From NCBI GenBank assembly GCA_947453195.1, contig CANGFO010000007.1:1-64000 (forward strand): a stretch of DNA of 64,000 bases, read 5' to 3'. A program made the position numbers and the translations under genes. The stretch's first letter is position 1. Every line of letters begins with the position of its first letter. The DNA is from Flavobacteriaceae bacterium (GTDB taxonomy: Bacteria; Bacteroidota; Bacteroidia; Flavobacteriales; Flavobacteriaceae). Below the pieces are notes generated by a model. The model did not search any database, had not been told where the DNA came from, and was given only the letters and a program-made list of their open reading frames with translations. This document shows, piece after piece, positions 17,112-25,872 of the stretch.

Positions 17112-19415
17112 TTAAACTTTGACTAAGCTGTTTGGCTCCACAAGAATTTCTTTTCCTTTTACATAAACCTTTATATTTTGAGATCCATCTAATGAAAATG
17201 AAGTTTCTTTATGATTTACAACAACTTTCAAAATTTGATTTCTAAAATTTATTTTAAACGAATAGCCTTCCCATTCTTTCGGGATTTTTGGCTCAAAATG
17301 TAATGCGTTATTTTTTACACGCATTCCACCAAATCCTTCTACAATACTCATCCAAGTTCCGGCCATTGAGGTAATGTGACAACCTTCTTCTACTTCTTTA
17401 TTGTAATCATCTAGATCCAATCGCGAAGTCCTTAAATAGAACGTGTAAGCCATTTCCATTTTATCTAATAAAGCAGCTTGAATTGAGTGTACACAAGGCG
17501 AAAGTGAACTTTCGTGAACGGTAAACGGCTCATAAAAATCGAAATGCTTTTCTAATTGTTCTTTGCTGAAATGATCTTCAAAGAAGTAAAAACCTTGTAA
17601 AGTATCAGCTTGTTTGATATATGGAGAGCGTAAGATTCTATCCCAAGACCATTTTTGGTTAATTGGTCGTTGAGATCGATCTAAATCATGGACTTTTACC
17701 AACTCTTTATCTAAGAATCCATCTTGTTGTAAATACACACCAAGTTCTTCTGAATACGGGAAATACATATTGTCTGCAACAGCTTTCCAATGTGCAATTT
17801 CGGCAGCATCTAAATTCACTTTACTCATAATTCGAGCATAATCGGAAGCATATTCTGTTTCTACTTTTTGTATTTGCGCCATTGCATAATCAATACACCA
17901 TTTCGCTAAATAATTGGTGTAGAAATTGTTATTAACATTGTTCTCATATTCGTTTGGACCTGTAACTCCTAAAATTACATATTGATTTCTGTAAGTAGAG
18001 TAGGTAGCTCTTTGTTGCCAAAAACGAGCAATGGCAATAAGCACTTCTAATCCTTTTTCTGGAATATAAGAATAGTCTCCGGTGTAACGGTAGTAGTTAA
18101 AAATGGCAAAAGCTATAGCTCCGTTTCTGTGAATTTCTTCAAAAGTAATTTCCCATTCGTTATGACATTCTTCACCATTCATGGTAACCATTGGATACAA
18201 AGCAGCTCCGTTTGTAAATCCTAATTTAGCTGCGTTTTCAATAGCTTTATCTAATTGATTGTAACGATAAGTCAACAAGTTTCTTGCCACTTGCTGGTCT
18301 TTGGTAGCCATATAAAACGGTATGCAATAGGCTTCGGTGTCCCAATAAGTAGATCCACCATATTTTTCTCCTGTAAATCCTTTTGGACCTATATTTAATC
18401 GAGAATCTTTTCCTAAATAAGTTTGATTCAATTGGAAAATATTGAAACGAATTCCTTGTTGTGCTTTTACATCACCATCAATGGTAATGTCACTCATTTC
18501 CCAAATTTTTGCCCAAGCAAATTTTTGGTCTTCAGCCAATTTGGAATAACCAATTTCAAGACCCTTAGCTATAACTTTTTTAGCAGCAGCGTTCGTGTCT
18601 TGGTGGTTTAACGAAACGGTATATCCTCCAAGTTTTTGAATTGCACTAGTTTGTCCTTTTGCAACTGCAACTTCATAGGTAAATTCAATTCGATTGCTAG
18701 TTTTTACCACATTTGATGGAGCGCAATTTAAATTATTGCTTTCTAACAAAATGGTATTTTGCATAAAGGTTGTAGCTGTAAAATGCGTTTTAAAAGTCCT
18801 AGCCGAAACAAAAGCTTCGTTTCCTGTATTTGAAACCTCTAGAGGTTCCCAGAATTTTTCTTCCCAGTTGGCATCTTCATTTTGAACTCCAGCATCTACA
18901 TAGGGTTTATATGTAATTTTTGCATCACCATTTAATGGAGTAATTTCAAAATTAATAACTCCCAATTCGTCAATATCTAAAGAAAGAAAACGAGTAATTT
19001 TTGCTGAAATTTGAGTTCCGTTTTGCAAAGTCGCTTCGAAAGAACGGTAGTAAATACCTTCTTTCATATTTAATTCTCTACGGAAATTTGCCACCGATTT
19101 ACATTTAGCTAAATCCAAGCTTTCACCATTGATTTCGATATTGATACCGATCCAATTTGGAGCATTTAATACTTTTGCAAAATATTCTGGATAGCCATTT
19201 TTCCACCAACCCACTTTAGTTTTGTCAGGATAGTAAATTCCTGCGATGTAACTTCCTTGAAATGTTTCTCCAGTATAGGTTTCTTCAAAATTGGCACGTT
19301 GCCCCATGGCTCCGTTTCCAATGCTGAATAAACTCTCTGACGATTTTACGCTTTCGGCATCAAACCCTTCTTCAATTATCGACCAATTATCTGGTTTTAT
19401 ATAATCTTGATTCAT
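17112..19415 (-). CDS. Glycoside hydrolase family 65, probable maltose phosphorylase
   Basis: The 767-residue protein has no signal peptide and is cytoplasmic. An N-terminal beta-sandwich (about 1-270) is followed by an (alpha/alpha)6 barrel with GGSTYWDTEAY (353-363), HNEWEITFEEIHRNGA (418-433) and GVTGPNEYENNVNNN (483-497). Glu489 corresponds to the catalytic acid of maltose phosphorylase. The reaction is maltose plus phosphate to glucose and beta-glucose 1-phosphate. The upstream neighbour encodes beta-phosphoglucomutase, the enzyme that uses that product, which strongly supports maltose phosphorylase over kojibiose or trehalose specificity. The sugar transporter gene is two genes upstream. 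Confidence 0.88.
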   Translation of the reverse strand: MNQDYIKPDNWSIIEEGFDAESVKSSESLFSIGNGAMGQRANFEETYTGETFQGSYIAGIYYPDKTKVGWWKNGYPEYFAKVLNAPNWIGINIEINGESLDLAKCKSVANFRRELNMKEGIYYRSFEATLQNGTQISAKITRFLSLDIDELGVINFEITPLNGDAKITYKPYVDAGVQNEDANWEEKFWEPLEVSNTGNEAFVSARTFKTHFTATTFMQNTILLESNNLNCAPSNVVKTSNRIEFTYEVAVAKGQTSAIQKLGGYTVSLNHQDTNAAAKKVIAKGLEIGYSKLAEDQKFAWAKIWEMSDITIDGDVKAQQGIRFNIFQLNQTYLGKDSRLNIGPKGFTGEKYGGSTYWDTEAYCIPFYMATKDQQVARNLLTYRYNQLDKAIENAAKLGFTNGAALYPMVTMNGEECHNEWEITFEEIHRNGAIAFAIFNYYRYTGDYSYIPEKGLEVLIAIARFWQQRATYSTYRNQYVILGVTGPNEYENNVNNNFYTNYLAKWCIDYAMAQIQKVETEYASDYARIMSKVNLDAAEIAHWKAVADNMYFPYSEELGVYLQQDGFLDKELVKVHDLDRSQRPINQKWSWDRILRSPYIKQADTLQGFYFFEDHFSKEQLEKHFDFYEPFTVHESSLSPCVHSIQAALLDKMEMAYTFYLRTSRLDLDDYNKEVEEGCHITSMAGTWMSIVEGFGGMRVKNNALHFEPKIPKEWEGYSFKINFRNQILKVVVNHKETSFSLDGSQNIKVYVKGKEILVEPNSLVKV

Positions 19416-19431
19416 TATTTATTATTTTATA

Positions 19432-19462
19432 AAAAGGCTTTCAAGCAAAATTCAGCTTGAAA
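19432..19462 (-). terminator. Hairpin with T-tract between pgmB and the GH65 gene
   Basis: Minus-strand arms TTTCAAGC and GCTTGAAA enclose an 8-nt loop and are followed by GCCTTTTT. It is weaker than the hairpin after the GH65 gene, and could act as a partial attenuator or as a 3' end that protects the transporter-pgmB message. Confidence 0.5.
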
Positions 19463-19476
19463 AATTGTAACTAATT

Positions 19477-20133
19477 TTAATTTATTAAGGTATCTAAAAA
19501 GGCTTCATCAATAAATGTGAAATCTTTAAATAGATAGTTTGCTTCGTGTAAAGTGGCTGCGTCTCCTATACCGATACTAATCATATGGGCTGTATTTGCA
19601 GCTTGTACTCCTGCTACAGAATCTTCAAAAACTATTGAATTTTCGTTTGTTGCATTCAGTTTTTTTGCGGCTTGAAGAAATACTTCAGGATCTGGTTTTG
19701 CATTGGAAACATCATTGCCATCAACAATCGCATCAAAAAGAGGCATAACGCCTGTTTTTTCTAATATAGGACGTGCATTTTTACTTGCTGACCCTAAAGC
19801 AATAAGTTGATTTTTGTTTTTTAAATAATGCAAAACAGGCAAAACCCCAGGAAGAATTTCACTTTCGTCAATATCTACTAGATACGACAAGTAATCTTCG
19901 TTTTTTTGAATAAGCCATTTGTCTTTTTCCTTTTGAGAGGCTTGAACACCTCCAAGTTCTAAAATGATATCTAATGAACGAACGCGGCTTACGCCTTTCA
20001 GTTGTTCGTTATGTCCGTGTGTAAATTCGATTCCGAGTTCTTGAGCTAATTTTTGCCAAGCTAAAAAATGGTATTTAGCCGTATCGACAATAACTCCATC
20101 TAAATCGAATATAAATGCTTTTATGTTTGTCAT
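19477..20133 (-). CDS. pgmB: Beta-phosphoglucomutase
   Basis: The 218-residue HAD-superfamily protein has FIFDLDGVIVDT at its start, with nucleophile Asp10 and acid/base Asp12. GVSRVRSL follows, matching the substrate loop of beta-phosphoglucomutase, then GSASKN and the metal-binding VFEDSVAGV. It converts beta-glucose 1-phosphate to glucose 6-phosphate. It starts 10 nt after the transporter gene and precedes the GH65 phosphorylase that supplies its substrate. The three form a compact import-and-phosphorolysis unit. Confidence 0.93.
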   Translation of the reverse strand: MTNIKAFIFDLDGVIVDTAKYHFLAWQKLAQELGIEFTHGHNEQLKGVSRVRSLDIILELGGVQASQKEKDKWLIQKNEDYLSYLVDIDESEILPGVLPVLHYLKNKNQLIALGSASKNARPILEKTGVMPLFDAIVDGNDVSNAKPDPEVFLQAAKKLNATNENSIVFEDSVAGVQAANTAHMISIGIGDAATLHEANYLFKDFTFIDEAFLDTLIN

Positions 20134-20143
20134 TTTAATTTAA

Positions 20144-21466
20144 TTATTCTGTTTTTTCTTTAACAGCAAAAACAGCTAAACCTGCAATTGCCATTGAAAT
20201 TCCGGCAATTACAATAATCATTATTGGTTCGCCTCCAAAAAAGGCAATTAGGGTGCTTCCTAATAATCCGGCAGCAATTTGCGGTACGGTAATGGTCGCA
20301 TTAAACAGCCCCATATATACCCCCATTTTTTCTGCTGGTAAAGAACTGGATAGCATAGCGTAAGGAATTGCTAATATAGCTGCCCATGCAAACCCAACTC
20401 CAATCATAGAAAGTAGTAAAAGGTTTTTATCGTGAATTAATAGCATTGATATTAATCCGATTCCACCCAAAATAAGTGAAAAACTGTAGGTTTTTTTTCT
20501 TCCAATAGCTTTTGCAATAGTTGGAATTAATAAGGCGAATACTGCTGCAATGGCACTGTAAAACCCAAAAAGAACTCCCGTCCAATCTCCAGCTTCATTA
20601 AAGCCAAGTGATTTTGCATCAAGCGCTTCTGGTCCCCATACTTGGTTTGCGATAGCTCTTGTAGTGTAAACCCACATTAAGAAAAGTGAAAACCATGAAA
20701 AGAATTGCACTACACCCAATTGCCAAAATATTTTCGGCGCGTTAGTAATAAGTGTAAAAATATTAGTTTTTTCTTTGTTTTCTGGGGCATCCAAATTAAT
20801 ATTATTGTATTCAGCATGTTCTTTTGGAGCATATTCTTTGGTTCTGAAAACAGTCCAAAGAACACTAAGTAACAAAATACCTCCACCGATATAAAAAGAC
20901 CAAATTACAGAATCGGCAACTTTTTGACCTTCAGCTGGAACATTAGCCACATTGGCTTTAGTTAAAATCCAAGGTAGTAAAGAACCAAACACAGCACCAA
21001 AATTAATTAGCGCGCTTTGAAGCGAATAGCCAAGATTTTTTTGCTCATCATTTACCATATCTCCAACCAAAGCTCTGAAGGGTTGCATAGTAATGTTGAA
21101 GGAAGTATCCATCAATAATAACATTACAGCACCAAAAACTAAAGGGGGTAATAAATTGGTAAAGTTTCCTGCGTTTGGCATAAAAAACATAGCCAATGCG
21201 GAAATTATTGCGCCAACTAAAATAAAGGGAATTCTTCGTCCTAAGCGAGTCCAGGTTTTATCACTTGATAATCCAATGATAGGTTGAACAATTAAACCAG
21301 CTATTGGAGCAGCTAGCCAAAAATAACCAATGCTATGAACATCGGCACCTAATGCTTCTAAAATTCTGCTTGTATTACCATTTTGAAGGGAATAGCCTAT
21401 TTGTACTCCTAAGAATCCAAAGCTTAAATTCAAAATTTGCCAAAAACTTAATTTGGGTTTTTTCAT
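20144..21466 (-). CDS. MFS sugar transporter (maltose-type, GPH/SLC45-like)
   Basis: I use the ATG giving MKKPKLSFWQILNLSFGF. A frame extending 14 codons further upstream would have to start with TTG and would run through an inverted repeat, so it is less likely. The 440-residue product has about twelve membrane segments. NLSFGFLGVQIGYSLQ is typical of maltose and sucrose carriers of this family, as are PIIGLSSDKTWTRLGRR after helix 2 and GRKKTY in the middle. It probably imports maltose across the inner membrane with protons. It is the first gene of the minus-strand catabolic operon and has a LacI-type operator about 150 nt upstream. Confidence 0.88.
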   Translation of the reverse strand: MKKPKLSFWQILNLSFGFLGVQIGYSLQNGNTSRILEALGADVHSIGYFWLAAPIAGLIVQPIIGLSSDKTWTRLGRRIPFILVGAIISALAMFFMPNAGNFTNLLPPLVFGAVMLLLMDTSFNITMQPFRALVGDMVNDEQKNLGYSLQSALINFGAVFGSLLPWILTKANVANVPAEGQKVADSVIWSFYIGGGILLLSVLWTVFRTKEYAPKEHAEYNNINLDAPENKEKTNIFTLITNAPKIFWQLGVVQFFSWFSLFLMWVYTTRAIANQVWGPEALDAKSLGFNEAGDWTGVLFGFYSAIAAVFALLIPTIAKAIGRKKTYSFSLILGGIGLISMLLIHDKNLLLLSMIGVGFAWAAILAIPYAMLSSSLPAEKMGVYMGLFNATITVPQIAAGLLGSTLIAFFGGEPIMIIVIAGISMAIAGLAVFAVKEKTE

Positions 21467-21506
21467 TATCGTAAATTTTAAAATTACGATAAGCAGTATG
21501 CTTATC
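21466..21506 (-). promoter_or_regulatory. Two overlapping, mutually exclusive inverted repeats at the transporter start codon
   Basis: In the transcript, arms GATAAGCA and TGCTTATC (3-nt loop, 21488-21506) form one hairpin. A second pair, TTATCGTAA and TTACGATAA (9-nt loop, 21466-21492), uses the same TTATC segment and its 3' arm takes in the A of the start ATG. Only one hairpin can form at a time. This is the layout of a translational switch, though no ligand or trans-acting factor is known. Confidence 0.5.
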
Positions 21507-21616
21507 AAAACTCATTTTTTATTTTCGAAGTAAAAAGTATAAGTTTTGATTTGGTAAAGATATTAAAAGAAATAAGAATTTAAAATTCTGAATTAAAAAT
21601 TTAAAAAAATAGTTTA

Positions 21617-21630
21617 CGAAAACGTTTTTT
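21617..21630. promoter_or_regulatory. Predicted LacI-type operator upstream of the transporter operon
   Basis: CGAAAACGTTTTTT matches 12 of 14 positions of the perfect palindrome found between lacI and susC, with the central CG that is typical of LacI-family operators. It lies between the end of lacI and the transporter gene. Confidence 0.6.
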
Positions 21631-21648
21631 GTTGATAAATTGAAGAAG

Positions 21649-22671
21649 TTAAATGGTAGATTCTCTTTCAATCAGCTCGGTTTCAATAACTTCAGTTTTG
21701 TATTGCTCTTCGTAATCTTCTTCTTCAATTTCTAATTTTTCAATTAACATTTTGGCTGCTTTTTCACCCATTTTCACCCCGTTTTGGCCAACAGTAGTAA
21801 TAGAAGGCGAAGAATATTTAGAAATAATTCCGTCCGTAAAACCAATGATTGAGATGTCCTGAGGGACTTTTTTGCCCAATCTGGTGGCGGTTTTTATTGC
21901 GGTAACTGCAAAAATCTCGTTAACTGCAAAAATGGCGTCTATTTCATTATTTGTTAGTAAAGATTCAATTGGTGCTTCGAAATTATCGGTATCTTCAATT
22001 TTTAATATTAAGCTTTCAGCAACAGCTATATCATTGTTTTTTAATGCTTTAACATATCCTTCGGTTCTTAATTTTCCAACACTAACATAATCTACTGTGG
22101 TGATTAATGCAATTTTTTTAAATCCTTTATCAATAAGGTATTGCGTTGCGTTAAATGCGGCTAAATTATCATCGATGATGACTTTGTCGCAAAGAATATC
22201 ATTGGTAACTCGATCAAACATTACTACAGGCATCCCTTGATTAATGACTTCAGTAATATGGTGAAAGTCCCTTTTTTGTTGGGTTTCTTTAGATAATGAC
22301 ATGATAAAGCCATCGATGCTCCCGTTGGCTAGCATTTCCATGTTAATTACCTCTTTGTCGAAGGATTCATCCGAAAGGCAGACAATAACATTGTATCCTT
22401 TTTTATTTGCCACATGTTCCACTCCGCTGATTACGGTGGCAAAAAAATGATGAATAATTTCGGGTATGATTATGCAAATTGTTTTCGACTTTCTGTTCTT
22501 TAAACTAAGTGCAATATTGTTGGGTTTGTAGTTGTATAATTTCGCAAAAGCTTGCACTTTTTGACGGGTATCTTCGCTAATTTCTGAACTATCTCTAAGT
22601 GATTTAGAAACGGTAGAAATAGAGACGTCTAATTCCTTTGCAATTTGCTTTAAAGTTACTTTTCTTTTCAT
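21649..22671 (-). CDS. LacI family transcriptional regulator of the starch locus
   Basis: The 340-residue protein begins with a LacI helix-turn-helix (VTLKQIAKELDVSISTVSKSL, about 5-25) and the hinge-helix segment NNIALSLKNRKS. A periplasmic-binding-protein-like sugar domain fills the rest, ending in the family-typical SITTVGQNG region. It lies between the two arms of the starch locus and is flanked by LacI-type palindromes on both sides. It probably binds maltose or a related sugar and controls both arms. Bacteroides starch genes instead use the membrane regulator SusR. TTGCGAAA, resembling half of the operator, sits 2-9 nt before its own ATG, which suggests self-control. Confidence 0.9.
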   Translation of the reverse strand: MKRKVTLKQIAKELDVSISTVSKSLRDSSEISEDTRQKVQAFAKLYNYKPNNIALSLKNRKSKTICIIIPEIIHHFFATVISGVEHVANKKGYNVIVCLSDESFDKEVINMEMLANGSIDGFIMSLSKETQQKRDFHHITEVINQGMPVVMFDRVTNDILCDKVIIDDNLAAFNATQYLIDKGFKKIALITTVDYVSVGKLRTEGYVKALKNNDIAVAESLILKIEDTDNFEAPIESLLTNNEIDAIFAVNEIFAVTAIKTATRLGKKVPQDISIIGFTDGIISKYSSPSITTVGQNGVKMGEKAAKMLIEKLEIEEEDYEEQYKTEVIETELIERESTI

Positions 22672-22775
22672 GTTGCGAAATGGATAATTGTTTAAAAAAA
22701 AATAAAGATATATTTATTTTCGCAATCATTGAATTTTTAGGCTTAAAACTTGAATATTTAGGAAAGTTTTCAACA

Positions 22776-22789
22776 CGAAAACGTTTTCG
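22776..22789. promoter_or_regulatory. Perfect 14-bp LacI-type operator between lacI and susC
   Basis: CGAAAACGTTTTCG is a perfect palindrome centred on CG. It lies in the 227-nt divergent intergenic region, 109 nt upstream of the susC ATG. TTTCGCAA recurs at 22718-22725 and as TTGCGAAA at 22673-22680, so further half sites point toward lacI. Confidence 0.75.
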
Positions 22790-22829
22790 CAACACTATTA
22801 TTAAGGAGTAATTTTTTTATACGATTTAT

Positions 22830-22858
22830 TTACATAATTTTAACGTTTCGAAGTTAAA
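22830..22858 (+). promoter_or_regulatory. Shared upstream element and inverted repeat before susC
   Basis: TTACATAATTTTAAC (22830-22844) occurs again, base for base, upstream of the secreted repeat protein. It runs into an inverted repeat TTTAAC-8 nt-GTTAAA (22839-22858). The start of the susC transcript is not obvious, and this block is the best candidate for a promoter or leader element. Confidence 0.4.
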
Positions 22859-22898
22859 GTATAAGTAAATAAACAATTAATTAATTTAAAAATAATTT

Positions 22899-25856
22899 AT
22901 GAAAGCAATTTATAAAAAATTGTTATTTTTATTTCTATTCCTGCCTATTAGTGTTCTAGCGCAGAGTGTGGTTAATGGAACTGTTGTTGATAAAAAAACA
23001 AATCAGCCATTATCTGGAGTAAATGTAACTGTGAAAGGAGCAAATCAAAGCACTACAACTGATTTAGATGGTAAATTTAAGCTGTCTAAACTTAAAAAAG
23101 GTGACAAAATTGCGTTTACTTTCATTGGGTATAAAAATGAAAATATTTCATTTGAAGATCAAAAAAACCTTATTATTGCCTTAGTTGAAGAAGCAAATGT
23201 ATTACAGGATGTTGTAGTACAAATTGGTTATGGTTCTGTTAAGAAAAAAGATGCAACAGGGTCTGTTGAGGTATTAACAACTAAAGAAATGAACAAAGGT
23301 TATGTTTCTACAGTTGAAGGGCTATTAAACGGAAGAGCTGCTGGTGTTGTTGTGACACAGGGTGGTCGTCCAGGAGATGGTGCTGCAATTAGAATTCGTG
23401 GAGAATCCTCATTGTATGGGAAAAATGATCCATTAGTAGTTGTAGATGGAGTTCCTATTGAGAACGGATTAAATTCAATTAATCCAAATGATATTGAAAC
23501 AATATCGGTTTTGAAAGATGCTTCTTCCACTGCTATTTATGGTAATCGAGCATCTGCTGGGGTTATTATGATTACTACAAAAAAAGGGGCTAAGGGAGAT
23601 GTGAAGGTTACTGTAAGTAATACTTTTACTGTCAATACTCTTGCTAAGCGATTGGATGTTACTTCTGCTGATGATTTTAGAGCATTTTTGACCAATCCTG
23701 CAAATATAGCTATGTATAATATTAGTCCAACTAAAATAGCAAGAATGGGAACGGCATCAACGGATTGGCAAAAAGAGATATTTTCTAATTCCGTTACTTT
23801 AGATAATTATGTATCTATGAGAGGGGCTTTATTTGGAGCAATTCCATCTTCATTCTCTTACGGTCATTCTTATATTCCTGGTATTTTAGAAACTTCTAAA
23901 TACGAAAGAACTACTACGGCACTTCGTTTAAATCCATCTTTCTTTAAAGATCATTTAAAAATAGCTGTTAATGGTAACTTTACAATTACAAAAAACAGGT
24001 ATGCTGACGAAGGAGCTATTAGAAATGCGATTACTTTTGACCCAACTCAATCGGTTACTAATACGACAGGTATGAATGGAGGGTATTTTGAGTGGTATGA
24101 TGCTTCAGGAAATCCAATTTTTTTAGCTACGGATAACCCTGTTGCTTCATTAAGACAAACAAAAAATACAGATAAGTCATACCGCTATTTAGGAAATATA
24201 CAGTTAGATTACAAATTTCACTTTCTGCCTGAATTGAAATTTACTGCAATTGCTGCAATAGATCGTACAACTGGAGCTAACGCCTACGAATTAAGTAATC
24301 AAAGTATTAGTGGTTTATATAATAATGGTATCGGCTTAGGGAATAGTTCAAGTGGATGGTGGACAAGCACTCAAAAATCTCTAGAGGTATACCTTAATTA
24401 TACTAAAAAATTCGGTAAATTAAATGTAGATGTTACTGCAGGTCACAGTTATCAAAATACAAAACAAGATTCATTTAATTCAGGAAATATTAATAACCCT
24501 CAAAATGTTATCAATTCAACTAATTATTACTTAAATCCAATTATTAAACTGGAATCATATTTTGGTAGAGCTAATGTTGGTTTTGATAGTAAATATTTAT
24601 TAACACTTAACTTAAGAAGAGATACTTCTAACCGATTTGATCCATCTAATCAAACTGCAGTTTTTCCTGGAGCTGCTTTTGCATGGGTAGCTTCTAATGA
24701 AAGCTTCTTAAAAGATAGTAAATCTATTACAAGTCTTAAATTAAGAGCAGGTTGGGGACAAACAGGTCAACAAGATATGGGTTATAATTATTTTCCATAT
24801 ATGCCAACTTATTTAGGGTCAAGTACGGGTTCTAATTATTATTTTGGAAATACTTCATACAGTCCAGTAAGCCCATTATTCTATACTGCATTATTAAAAT
24901 GGGAAACAGTTACTTCAACTAATTTAGGAACTGATTTTGAATTGTTCAAAAAAGTTAAAGGGAGTTTAGATTTCTATCAAAAAGAAACTAAAGATTTGTT
25001 AGCTAAGGGAGTTCCTTATCCTGATGGTGCAAACCTTTCTAATAATGGTCCAAGAAACTTTGGTAATTTAAGAATTAGAGGAATTGAATTGAATTTGAAT
25101 TCAGATATTGTAAAAACAAACAACTTTATTTGGAATGTTAACTTCAATACAAACTACCAAAATCGCAAAATGACAGCTACTGCTACTGACGGTACAGAAT
25201 CTCCAGGTATTCCATGGGGAGGTATAGCAGGTGGTGTTGGTAACAATATCCAAATGCAATCTACTGGATATGCACCTAGTTCTTTTTATGTATACGAACA
25301 AGTATATGGAACGAATGGGAAACCTCTTGAAGGAGTTTTTGTAGATAGAAATGGTGATGGTATAATAAACGCTAATGATATGTACCACTACAAAAAACCA
25401 TATGCAGATTTTATTTTTGGTTTTATGTCTAACATGACCTACAAAAAATGGGATTTCAATATGTCTTGGAGAGCTAGTTTAGGAAACTATAATTATAATA
25501 ACGTAGCTTCGTCTAATGGTTATTTAAACCAATCAATTAATGATAGTAGTACTCCTTTAAACAATATCAGTCCAAGTTTCTTTACTACAGGATTTGTCAA
25601 CCAAGGGAATGACAGATATTTTTCTGACTATTATATTCAAAATGCATCTTTCATTAAGTTAGATAACGTTTCATTAGCCTATAACATTAATGAACCATTT
25701 GGGAAAAATACTACAGCTAAATTATCTTTAGGTATCCAAAATGCTTTAACTATTACTAAATACAAAGGATTAGATCCAGAAGTTTTTGGAGGTATAGACA
25801 ATACGATCTATCCAAGAGCTAGAATGTATGTAATAGGATGTAATGTTAACTTTTAA
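22899..25856 (+). CDS. susC: SusC/RagA family TonB-linked outer membrane protein
   Basis: The 985-residue product has a signal peptide of about 21 residues (VLAQ) and an N-terminal carboxypeptidase-like beta-sandwich domain (GTVVDKKTNQPLSGVNVTVKG, GYKN). The SusC-type plug follows (VVQIGYGSVKKKDATGSV, RGESSLYGKNDPLVVVDGVP, ISVLKDASSTAIYGNRASAG) and then a beta-barrel ending in aromatic NVNF. SusC barrels import oligosaccharides with energy from TonB, capped by the SusD lipoprotein encoded next. The setting with starch enzymes indicates maltooligosaccharides. It opens the plus-strand arm and is probably controlled by the LacI operator upstream. Confidence 0.95.
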   Translation: MKAIYKKLLFLFLFLPISVLAQSVVNGTVVDKKTNQPLSGVNVTVKGANQSTTTDLDGKFKLSKLKKGDKIAFTFIGYKNENISFEDQKNLIIALVEEANVLQDVVVQIGYGSVKKKDATGSVEVLTTKEMNKGYVSTVEGLLNGRAAGVVVTQGGRPGDGAAIRIRGESSLYGKNDPLVVVDGVPIENGLNSINPNDIETISVLKDASSTAIYGNRASAGVIMITTKKGAKGDVKVTVSNTFTVNTLAKRLDVTSADDFRAFLTNPANIAMYNISPTKIARMGTASTDWQKEIFSNSVTLDNYVSMRGALFGAIPSSFSYGHSYIPGILETSKYERTTTALRLNPSFFKDHLKIAVNGNFTITKNRYADEGAIRNAITFDPTQSVTNTTGMNGGYFEWYDASGNPIFLATDNPVASLRQTKNTDKSYRYLGNIQLDYKFHFLPELKFTAIAAIDRTTGANAYELSNQSISGLYNNGIGLGNSSSGWWTSTQKSLEVYLNYTKKFGKLNVDVTAGHSYQNTKQDSFNSGNINNPQNVINSTNYYLNPIIKLESYFGRANVGFDSKYLLTLNLRRDTSNRFDPSNQTAVFPGAAFAWVASNESFLKDSKSITSLKLRAGWGQTGQQDMGYNYFPYMPTYLGSSTGSNYYFGNTSYSPVSPLFYTALLKWETVTSTNLGTDFELFKKVKGSLDFYQKETKDLLAKGVPYPDGANLSNNGPRNFGNLRIRGIELNLNSDIVKTNNFIWNVNFNTNYQNRKMTATATDGTESPGIPWGGIAGGVGNNIQMQSTGYAPSSFYVYEQVYGTNGKPLEGVFVDRNGDGIINANDMYHYKKPYADFIFGFMSNMTYKKWDFNMSWRASLGNYNYNNVASSNGYLNQSINDSSTPLNNISPSFFTTGFVNQGNDRYFSDYYIQNASFIKLDNVSLAYNINEPFGKNTTAKLSLGIQNALTITKYKGLDPEVFGGIDNTIYPRARMYVIGCNVNF

Positions 25857-25872
25857 TAAAAATACACATATT

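Noticed and set aside
21467..21508. Longer N-terminus of the sugar transporter from a TTG codon
   Set aside because: The extra 14 residues run through two inverted repeats, and the shorter ATG start gives the usual N-terminus before helix 1.
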